64,000 nt of DNA from Myxococcales bacterium. Lineage in GTDB: Bacteria; Myxococcota_A; Polyangia; Nannocystales; Nannocystaceae. The notes under the pieces were generated by a model. It was not told the origin of the DNA. It saw only the letters and a program-made list of their open reading frames with translations, and searched no databases. Shown piece after piece: positions 57,095 through 64,000 of the stretch (the first letter of the stretch is position 1; every line of letters begins with the position of its first letter). The position numbers and the translations under genes are program-made. The stretch spans positions 186,001-250,000 of the forward strand of contig JACKDW010000001.1 in assembly GCA_020633295.1 (NCBI GenBank). Reading direction: 5' to 3'.

Positions 57095-58132
57095 TCACGG
57101 CACGAACGCGATGTCGCCGAGCGCCGGGCCCTGGGCCGCGCCCTCGTCCAGCGGCTCCCACGCGACGCCGTCGAGCGAGCGCCAGCGCGCGTCCGGGTAC
57201 GCGAGCGCGAGGAAGCGCCCCTCGCCGTAGGCGCAGCGCTCGAGCTCCACCGGCGCCGCCGCGCTGGTCCACTCGAGGCCGTCGGGCGATCGGTGCGCCA
57301 CGCCCTCGCCCAGCGCCAGGAACACGCCGTCGCCAAAGCACAGGCCCTTGCCGAGCGTCCCGAGCGCGGCGCCCGAGCTCCACTCGGCGCCGTCCTCGCT
57401 CACGACCACGCGGCCGCTGTCGCGGCTGATCGCCAAGAACCGCCCGTTGCCGTGGACTACGTCGGTGTAGCCCTCGCCGAACTCGAGCACGCGGTCGGTC
57501 CAGGTCCAGCCGTCGACGCTGCGCAGCCGCACGCCGTTGTAGCCCGTGGTCACGAACACGCCCGCGCCGAAGGCGATCGACACGAAGAAGTCGAGCTCGT
57601 CGACCGGGACCTCCTCCCAGACCAGGCCGTCGGTCGAGCGCGCGCGCCGTCCGTCGACGCCGACCGCGACGAAGGTGCCGTTGCCGTACACCACGTCCTG
57701 CAGCACCGGGAGCGCGTCCTCGGCGACCTCCCAGCTCACGCCGTCGTCGCTCGCGGCGCTGCGCCCGAAGTCGAGCCCGCCGACCGCGACGACGCGCGAC
57801 TCGCCGACCGTGACCGCGCGCAGCAGCTGCTCGGGATCCCCCTCGAGTCCGAGCTGCTCGTATGGCCATGTCTCGCCGAGGTCGAGCGTCGTCAGCCGAC
57901 GCGCGCGCTCGCCGACCGCGACGAACACCCCCGCCGCGGGCTCGCCGGCGGTCGTCGCGGAGGCGGCCTCCGTCGTCGCGCCCGCGCTCGTCCCCGCGCC
58001 CTCGCCGGTCGACGCTTCGTCGTCGGTCGCGCCGGTCGTCTCGAGCGGGAGCGCGCCGATGATCTGATCGTTGCAGCTCGCGAGGACCAGCGCGAACGCC
58101 AACCACGGCCTCGGGCCGCCGGCGCGCCTCAC
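57095..58132 (-). CDS. BNR-like beta-propeller lipoprotein (third gene of sigma-factor operon)
   Basis: 345 residues. The GTG at 58132 overlaps the stop of the anti-sigma gene (GTGA) and follows GGAGGA. Lipobox in LAFALVLASC. Blades of about 40 residues repeat the pattern xDDGxxWE (AASDDGVSWEVAED, ARSTDGLVWEEVP, LRSVDGWTWTDRV, VVSEDGAEWSSG, HRSPDGLEWTS). The plan is like the last gene of the operon. It lies 119 bp ahead of the DUF1592 gene. It may read out or bind an extracellular ligand that the sigma/anti-sigma pair responds to; this is speculation. Confidence 0.84.
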   Translation of the reverse strand: MRRAGGPRPWLAFALVLASCNDQIIGALPLETTGATDDEASTGEGAGTSAGATTEAASATTAGEPAAGVFVAVGERARRLTTLDLGETWPYEQLGLEGDPEQLLRAVTVGESRVVAVGGLDFGRSAASDDGVSWEVAEDALPVLQDVVYGNGTFVAVGVDGRRARSTDGLVWEEVPVDELDFFVSIAFGAGVFVTTGYNGVRLRSVDGWTWTDRVLEFGEGYTDVVHGNGRFLAISRDSGRVVVSEDGAEWSSGAALGTLGKGLCFGDGVFLALGEGVAHRSPDGLEWTSAAAPVELERCAYGEGRFLALAYPDARWRSLDGVAWEPLDEGAAQGPALGDIAFVP

Positions 58133-59496
58133 GGTGACTCCTCCGTCAGCGTCAGCGCCCGCGCGCGACCGAGGTACACGCTCTGCGGGAACGCGCGCTG
58201 CAGCTCGCGCAGCGCCGCCGCCGAGGCCTCGCCGTCGCCGAGCCCCGCGAGCGCCTGGATCTTCCCCCAGTGCGCCTCCTCGGCGAGCGGCCCGCCGCGC
58301 GCGAGGTAGCGGTCGAAGGCGCGCGCGGCCCGGCGCTCGCGCCCGAGCTCGAGGTAGACCTGCCCCAGCGAGACGGCGGCGGCGTGGGCCTCGGCGCTCC
58401 GCGGGTGCTCGCGCTGGAGCGCACGGTAGGCGCTCGCCGCCTGACGGCCCTTGCCAGCGCCGCGCAGCGCTCGCGCGGCCGCCAGCATCTCGCTCGCGCT
58501 GGCGCTCGGGGCGTCCGCGCCAGGCGCGTCGCCGTCGCTCGCCCCGCCCGGCAGCGCGCCCGCGCCGTCGTCGTCAACCGCCTCGTCAACCGCCTCGTCA
58601 ACGTCTTCGCCGACGTCTTCGCCGACGTCCTCGCCGGCGCCTCCTTCGACGTCGCCGCGCGCCTCGAGGGCGTCGCCGACCTCTCGCTCGCCCGGGCCGC
58701 GCGCGCTCGCCAGTAGAATGTCCTCGAGGACACGTTTTGCGCCGGTCTCGAGCCGCTCGCTGCCGAGCGCGCTCGTCAACGTCACCGGCCCGCGCGTGAC
58801 CACGAGCTCGACGCGACGCGCCGTCACGGTGACGTCGACGCCGCCATCCTCGGTCTCGATCCGCGCGCGCGGGGTCTCGACGTCCACGCCGCCGCGCGTC
58901 GAGAGCGAGCCCTCGTGGAGCGCGACCGCGGTCGGGCTCGTGAACGCGAAGCTCGCGCCCGGCGCCGCGCAGCTCCGATCGTCGCCGAGCTCCACGCACG
59001 CGCGGGCGTCACCGTCGACCGACAGCCGCGCGCCCGGCCGCACCACCGCGCCGCGCTCGAGCCTCAGCCCGTCGTGCCGAAGCAGCGCGCCCTCGGCGAT
59101 CGTCGGCAGCGGCGTCGCGCCGCGGCTACCAGGTCCGAGCCACAGCAGGGCCGCGGCGGCCGCCGCCACCGTGAACAGCCCGATCGCGACGCGCCCGCGC
59201 CGGCCGCGTGCATCCGCGGCGCCGCCGGCCGACGCGCGGCGCGATAGGCTCGAGCGTCGGGCGGCCCGCGCCCGATCCTCGTCGGTGAGCGCCGCGGGCT
59301 CGTCGAGCTCGCGCAGCGCGGACCACAGCGCGCGCTCGGCCGCGTAGTCTGGCCCCGACGCGTCGAACGCCAGCGCGAACTCGCGATCCTCGCGCGAGCG
59401 CGCGGCCCCGAGCTCGCCCTCGATCGCGCGGAGATCCTCGAGCTCGCACCAGCGCGCGTCCGCGTCGCGCGCGTCGCCGCTCCTCGACTCGCTCAT
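58129..59496 (-). CDS. FecR-like anti-sigma factor with C-terminal TPR-like repeats
   Basis: 455 residues. The ATG at 59496 overlaps the sigma factor stop (ATGA) and has GGAGGGG ahead. Residues 1-95 are cytoplasmic and probably bind the sigma factor. VAIGLFTVAAAAAALLWLG is the single membrane helix. A FecR-like beta domain follows (LLRHDGLRLERGAVVRPGARL, SFAFTSPTAVALHEGS, VTARRVELVVTRGPVTLTSA). After an acidic GEDVGEDVDEAV repeat come TPR-like helices (YRALQREHPRSAEAHAAAVSLG, AALRELQRAFPQSVYLGRARAL). The adjacency and overlap with the sigma gene make it the cognate anti-sigma factor, with a periplasmic sensing part. Confidence 0.88.
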   Translation of the reverse strand: MSESRSGDARDADARWCELEDLRAIEGELGAARSREDREFALAFDASGPDYAAERALWSALRELDEPAALTDEDRARAARRSSLSRRASAGGAADARGRRGRVAIGLFTVAAAAAALLWLGPGSRGATPLPTIAEGALLRHDGLRLERGAVVRPGARLSVDGDARACVELGDDRSCAAPGASFAFTSPTAVALHEGSLSTRGGVDVETPRARIETEDGGVDVTVTARRVELVVTRGPVTLTSALGSERLETGAKRVLEDILLASARGPGEREVGDALEARGDVEGGAGEDVGEDVGEDVDEAVDEAVDDDGAGALPGGASDGDAPGADAPSASASEMLAAARALRGAGKGRQAASAYRALQREHPRSAEAHAAAVSLGQVYLELGRERRAARAFDRYLARGGPLAEEAHWGKIQALAGLGDGEASAAALRELQRAFPQSVYLGRARALTLTEESP

Positions 59497-60110
59497 CGTG
59501 TCCCCCCTCCTGCCCCGAGCGCCACGTCTCGCCGCACGAGCTTCCGCAGCCGCCGCCGCCCGTACAGCAGCCGCGACTTCACCGTGTCGACCCGCGCCGC
59601 GACCAGCTCCGCGATCTCGGCGACGGAGTACTCGTAGACGTGACGCAGCACGATCGCCTGACGTTGCTCTTCCGACAGGTGATCGAGGTAGTCCCACACG
59701 CGCCGCGGCAGCGCCTCGGCCAGCCGCTCTGGCGCCGGCGCCGGCGAGGCGACCCCCTCGAGGTCCGCGTCGTCCTCGAGCGGGCGGCGATAGCGACGGC
59801 GGCGCTCGAGCTGGCGCAGGCACACGTTGACGGTGACGCGCCGCGCCCAGCGATCGAGGCTGGCCTCGGCGCGGAAGCTCGGGAGGTTCTCGAGCACCCG
59901 CATCAGCGCGACCTGCATCGCGTCATCGGCGTCGGCGCTGCCGCGCAGCAGCGCCTGGCACGCCCGCTTGATCCGCGGGAGCAGGCGCGCGACGAGCCGC
60001 TCCTCGGCGCCGGCGTCCCCGGCGAGGACGGCCGCGACCAGCTCGGCGTCCGCGCGGCGACGTTCGACGTCCGCGCCCTGCGGACGCGCGCGCGCGCTCC
60101 GGTCCTGCAT
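59493..60110 (-). CDS. ECF-type RNA polymerase sigma factor
   Basis: 205 residues from the ATG at 60110. Region 2 (LVAAVLAGDAGAEERLVARLL, DADDAMQVALMRVLENLPSF, RWARRVTVNVCLRQLERRRR) and region 4 (LSEEQRQAIVLRHVYEYSVAEI, ARVDTVKSRLLYGRRRLRKLV) are complete. It heads a six-gene minus-strand run with the anti-sigma factor, two beta-propeller lipoproteins and DUF1592/DUF1552, so the regulon probably includes its own operon. TATACG about 11 nt before the start and an ACATGTCT-N7-CATG site at 60252 are the only visible upstream elements. Confidence 0.93.
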   Translation of the reverse strand: MQDRSARARPQGADVERRRADAELVAAVLAGDAGAEERLVARLLPRIKRACQALLRGSADADDAMQVALMRVLENLPSFRAEASLDRWARRVTVNVCLRQLERRRRYRRPLEDDADLEGVASPAPAPERLAEALPRRVWDYLDHLSEEQRQAIVLRHVYEYSVAEIAELVAARVDTVKSRLLYGRRRLRKLVRRDVALGAGGGTR

Positions 60111-60251
60111 GCCTGCGGAAGCGTATACCTGCGCGCCTTGCCCTCGCACCGTCTCACGGGCCTGGATACGGTCGCGGGCGCGCGCGGGTGAAAAACCTCG
60201 CCAGTACTCGCGCGGCGCCGCCGAGCCCGCCCGCGCGCGCGCGCCCATCAA

Positions 60252-60270
60252 ACATGTCTGATTATTCATG
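60252..60270. promoter_or_regulatory. ACATGTCT-N7-CATG site between divergent genes
   Basis: Same arrangement as at 39114-39132, in an AT-rich island of the 205-bp gap between the sigma operon and the broken plus-strand gene. Candidate regulator site. Confidence 0.4.
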
Positions 60271-60315
60271 TGCCAGGTCGCGCCCACGCGGCGGGCGCTG
60301 TGGCATGATTTCGCG

Positions 60316-60797
60316 GTGCTGCGCGCGGCCTCGCTCCTCGGCCTCACGCTCGTGAGCGGCGCGCCGCCGCCGGGCGCCTGGACCACGACGCGCCCGGCGC
60401 CGCGCGAGCGCGCGAGCTCGTGGTGCTGACGCCCGGCCCCGCCGCCGCGCCCCGGAGGCGCGGTCCCTGCAGGCCGCGCCGGGCGCGATCGTCGACGCGA
60501 TCGCGGCGCACCTGGGGAGCAGCGCGCTGACGCTCCACCCGGCCGCGGGTCCGCCGGTCGACGCGAGCTTCGCCGAGCAGCTCGCGGCGGCCGAGCGCCT
60601 CGCGGCCGCAGGCGACCCCGCGCCGTGTTCTGGATCGACCTCCGCGACCCCAGGAGGCGATCGTACCCCTGCGCCCCGAGGGCGGCCAGCTGCTCGAGCG
60701 CCGCGTCGCGCTCGACCCGGGCGCCCCCGAGGCCTCGATCGAGGCGATCGCGCTGATCGTCAGCGCCAGCGGTCAGGCGCTGACGAGCGGCCAGGAG
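60316..60797 (+). pseudogene. Frameshifted 5' part of the adjoining plus-strand gene
   Basis: A GTG at 60316, six bases after CATGAT, begins a signal-like sequence (LRAASLLGLTLVSGAPPPG). The sense then hops between frames: RARELVVLTPGPAAAP, next ARSLQAAPGAIVDAIAAHLGS and ASFAEQLAAAERLAAAG, next AVFWIDLRDP, then EAIVPLRPEGGQLLERRVAL, which joins the frame open to 61505. At least three or four single-base shifts are needed within about 340 bp. No single frame is open, so the gene as written cannot make the whole protein. Confidence 0.65.
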
Positions 60798-61505
<708 letters not shown>

Positions 61506-61602
61506 CGCGCCGCGCTCGCAAGGCGCCGCGCCGTCGCGCGCGACGCACCCACGCCGCGCGCGAGGCCGTGGGTCGCGGCCGCCGGTCCGGGCCGCGTTTC
61601 GA

Positions 61603-61614
61603 ACATGTCCCATG
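61603..61614. promoter_or_regulatory. ACATGTCCCATG element before the Cys-rich lipoprotein
   Basis: Lies 13 bp upstream of the GTG at 61628. A near copy, ACATGTCTCATG, is found at 53787-53798 at the start of a beta-propeller gene. Confidence 0.3.
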
Positions 61615-61627
61615 ATACAAGTTCGCC

Positions 61628-63169
61628 GTGACGAACGCCGCGCCCCGTCGCCCGCCCTCCTTCGCGCATGTCGCCCTGCTCACCCTCGCGCTCGCGCGCT
61701 GCGGCGACGACGGCGGCGGGAGCGTCAGCGACGCGGGCTCCGGGAGCGAGACGAGCGGCGCGACGAGCTCGCCGACGAACGCGAGCGCGACGACGGCGGG
61801 CGAGAGCGTCGGGAGCACGGGCGGCACCGGCGACGCGACCGGCGCGAGCGCGACGACGGCGGGCGCGACGGGCTCCGCCACGAACGCCACGAGCGCCTCG
61901 ACCAGCGTCACCACGAACGCCTCCGACGCGACCGACCCCAGCGCCAGCAGCGACGCGAGCGTCACCGACGCGAGCGCCACCGGCAGCGCGACCGACACGA
62001 GCGGAGACACCGAGGCCAGCGCGACCGACGGCACCGGGCTCGCGAGCGACTCCGGTGAGTCGAGCGACAGCGGCGGGCCGCAGTGCCTCGGCCCCCAGGA
62101 CTGCCCGGCGCCGCCGACCTGCTCCGACGCGACCTGCACGCAGGGACAGTGCGGCACCACGCCGAGCCCGGCCGCGACCCCGTGCGACGGCGACGGCCTG
62201 TGCGACGGCGACGGCCTGTGCGTCGAGTGCCTGCAGCCGGGCGACTGCCCCAGCGGCGTGTGCCAGGACGGCGTGTGCCAGGCGGCGAGCTGCGACGACG
62301 GCGTGCACAACGGCGCGGAGACCGACGTCGACTGCGGCGGCGGCTGCCCCGACGCGTGCGCGGAGGGGCAGGGCTGCGAGGTCAACGACGACTGCGAGAC
62401 CGACAACTGCGAGGGCGGCACGTGCGGGCCCGCGGGCGCGGCCTGCCTCAACGCGCCGCCCAACCCCGCGACCGGGCAGGGCTGCCCGCTGTTCTTCGAC
62501 TGCGCCGAGTTCAGCGACTGCGGCGTGTTTCAGGGCTGCCAGCAGTGGTACTGCGACTCGGGGCAGTGCGCGCTCAACACCCTCAGCAACTGCGGCACCA
62601 CGGTGGGCGGGCAGTGCGTCGCCAACGTCGTGATCACGCAGCACGTCGACCCGCCGGTCGACAAGGACTTCCTCCCGCCCGACGGCGTCGACTTCCGCGA
62701 GGTCGGCTCGCTGACGATCACGATCCAGAACAACACGCCCGACGACCTCTACCTCGACAAGATCCCGCTGCAGCTCGACACGCTCGGCGGCGGCTCGAGC
62801 TTCGACGTCTCCTCGCTGAAGCTGTACCAGGACTTCGGCGGCGCCGACTGGGAGACGCCGGGCGACTTCTACTTCTGCCTCACCGGCAACCCGTTCCAGT
62901 TCCCGCAGAACGGGGTGCTCGGGCCCTGCGGCGGCAGCTTCGCGGCGCGCGTCGTGAAGAACGGCGGCACGCGGCGCTTCGTCATCACCCTCGCGTTCGC
63001 CAAGGAGAAGACCTTCATCGCGGGTCGCTCCTATCGCCTGCGCCTCGACGCCAACGCGAAGCTCGACTTCCGCGTCGGCGGCACGCTCGGCCCGCCGTTC
63101 GCGGGCACGCAGTGCGGCGTGCCCAACAACGACTTCGTGGGCGCCTGGGTGAACGCGAAGAACCCGTGA
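61628..63169 (+). CDS. Cys-rich secreted lipoprotein with long Ser/Thr/Ala linker
   Basis: 513 residues from a GTG. Signal AHVALLTLALARC ends in a lipobox-like Cys. Residues 25-150 are a Ser/Thr/Ala/Gly/Asp linker. Residues 150-300 are Cys-rich with repeated short loops (CLGPQDCPAPPTCSDATC, CDGDGLCDGDGLC, CEVNDDCETDNCEGGTC), like the Cys-rich repeats of myxobacterial surface proteins. The end is a beta-sandwich-like domain (SLTITIQNNTPDDLYLDKIPL, VSSLKLYQDFGGADWE, RRFVITLAFAKEKTFIAG). No MYXO-CTERM is present, so the lipid is the anchor. Function unknown; adhesion or binding is plausible. Confidence 0.82.
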   Translation: MTNAAPRRPPSFAHVALLTLALARCGDDGGGSVSDAGSGSETSGATSSPTNASATTAGESVGSTGGTGDATGASATTAGATGSATNATSASTSVTTNASDATDPSASSDASVTDASATGSATDTSGDTEASATDGTGLASDSGESSDSGGPQCLGPQDCPAPPTCSDATCTQGQCGTTPSPAATPCDGDGLCDGDGLCVECLQPGDCPSGVCQDGVCQAASCDDGVHNGAETDVDCGGGCPDACAEGQGCEVNDDCETDNCEGGTCGPAGAACLNAPPNPATGQGCPLFFDCAEFSDCGVFQGCQQWYCDSGQCALNTLSNCGTTVGGQCVANVVITQHVDPPVDKDFLPPDGVDFREVGSLTITIQNNTPDDLYLDKIPLQLDTLGGGSSFDVSSLKLYQDFGGADWETPGDFYFCLTGNPFQFPQNGVLGPCGGSFAARVVKNGGTRRFVITLAFAKEKTFIAGRSYRLRLDANAKLDFRVGGTLGPPFAGTQCGVPNNDFVGAWVNAKNP

Positions 63170-63308
63170 CGCGGCGGCTCGGCCGCCGCGCCCGAGCGCG
63201 ACGAAGGCCGTCGGCGGGCCCGCGCGGTCGAGGCACTCGGCGCAGCACGGCGAGCCGACACGACCTCACGAGATGCTCGTTCGGACAGCTCCCGACCCGC
63301 GCCGCTCG

Positions 63309-64000
63309 TCACGTGAGCAGCAGCGCGAGCACCAGCGCGAGCGCGACCAGCAGCCCGGGCCCGAGGATCGACGCGAGCTTGATGCGCCGGGCCATCGCGC
63401 GCAGGAACTCGCGCTCGTTGAGCCGCGGGAACGGCTCGTCGGGGACGGGCACGCCGAGGAACTCGCACAGCGGCGCCCAGCCCTCGGCGACGTTGTACAC
63501 GAGCAGGCGCTCGGGCGGGACGACGCGCTTGACCTCCTCGATGTGCGCGACGAACACGGCGCGCGCGAAGGCGGGGTCGAGGAAGCGCCCGGCGAAGGTG
63601 CCCTCCCAGATGTTGTGCTCGGACAGCTTCACGACCTGACCGATGCGGGGCACGAGCGCGCGAAACCACGTGGGCGACACGGCCGAGAGCGAGAAGATCG
63701 TCTCGCGCGCGCTCGCGTACCAGCGGTCGGGATCGCGGACCGTCAGCAGCACCTTCGCGTCGGGGAACTCGCGCATCAGCTGCTGGTAGAAGGTGCACGC
63801 GGGCCAGTCGGTGGTCGCCTGGTAGCCGCGCAGCAGCGCGCGCCAGTCGACCGGCTCGCCGCGGTACGCGGCCCGCCACACCCGCGCCTCGCGGGGGTTC
63901 TGCACGACCTCCGACATGTGGTGGCACTTGTCGAAGCCGAGCCGCTCGAGCGCGGCCTTGAGCGAGGTCGTGCCGGTGCGACCGAAGCCCGCGCCGATGA
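63309..64000 (-). CDS. Sulfotransferase-family protein, 5' end outside window
   Basis: The frame runs off the right edge. The edge-proximal residues read IGAGFGRTGTTSLKAALERLG, the PAPS 5'-phosphosulfate loop found near the N-terminus of this family, so only a few residues are missing. The ATG at 63917 lies inside the domain and is not the start. Further motifs are TFYQQLMREFPDAKVLLTVRD and DRWYASARETIF (the 3'-phosphate Arg/Ser region). WAPLCEFLGVPVPDEPFPRLN is the usual C-terminal block. A final hydrophobic helix (LLVALALVLALLLT) may hold it to the membrane. It should transfer sulfate to an alcohol or a related group. Confidence 0.9.
   Translation of the reverse strand, partial: IGAGFGRTGTTSLKAALERLGFDKCHHMSEVVQNPREARVWRAAYRGEPVDWRALLRGYQATTDWPACTFYQQLMREFPDAKVLLTVRDPDRWYASARETIFSLSAVSPTWFRALVPRIGQVVKLSEHNIWEGTFAGRFLDPAFARAVFVAHIEEVKRVVPPERLLVYNVAEGWAPLCEFLGVPVPDEPFPRLNEREFLRAMARRIKLASILGPGLLVALALVLALLLT

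Overview
This is a very GC-rich bacterial chromosome segment with long spurious open frames opposite almost every gene. The gene content points to a myxobacterium (Myxococcota), probably close to Nannocystis and relatives. The signs are a MYXO-CTERM surface protein, a paired DUF1592/DUF1552 system, an Xi-class glutathione transferase, and many secreted lipoproteins whose lipobox Cys is followed by a long Thr/Gly/Ser/Asp linker. No rRNA, tRNA, phage, transposase or CRISPR array was seen. The taxonomic call is inference.

Layout. 1-11.6 kb: cut cyclase domain, PAS-STAS regulator, solitary N6-adenine DNA methyltransferase, flavin dehydrogenase of the 3-ketosteroid dehydrogenase type, hybrid histidine kinase, acyl-CoA desaturase. 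11.8-23.4 kb: a WD40 lipoprotein broken by frameshifts, CAP-domain lipoprotein, MYXO-CTERM protein, glutathionyl-hydroquinone reductase, SnoaL-like and YceI lipoproteins divergent from a LysR regulator, and a cytoplasmic molybdopterin oxidoreductase.

23.4-34.8 kb is the standout region. It holds a SyrB2-like iron/2-oxoglutarate enzyme with Ser in place of the iron-binding Asp, a methyltransferase, three small related iron/2-oxoglutarate oxygenases, an unrecognised 657-residue protein, and a 119-residue precursor-like peptide. It also has a stand-alone LanM-type dehydratase domain (DUF4135) with no cyclase, and an ABC exporter with a cyclic-nucleotide-binding tail. The two arms diverge from an AT-rich intergenic island. 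I infer a peptide-modifying (RiPP-like) biosynthetic locus of a kind I do not recognise.

34.9-51 kb: a GPH/MFS transporter, membrane proteins, two short lipoproteins made of 12- or 13-residue repeats flanking a ferritin-like lipoprotein, a triple fusion of aldo-keto reductase, polynucleotide-kinase-like and HAD phosphatase domains, a FadR-type regulator, a MAPEG protein and an OmpR/histidine kinase pair. 51-64 kb: a CX4CH cytochrome-like lipoprotein behind two copies of a palindromic site. Then comes a six-gene run on the minus strand (ECF sigma, FecR/TPR anti-sigma, beta-propeller lipoprotein, DUF1592, DUF1552, beta-propeller lipoprotein), four of whose five junctions overlap or nearly abut. 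The segment ends with a frameshifted beta-barrel-like gene, a Cys-rich lipoprotein and a cut sulfotransferase.

Two themes run through the window. Several genes have a TANNNT hexamer about 6 nt before the start codon and no ribosome binding site, which suggests leaderless transcription. Short tandem repeats are common, both inside genes and where convergent genes meet. At least three genes carry apparent single-base indels in G/C runs, so base-level sequence quality should be checked.
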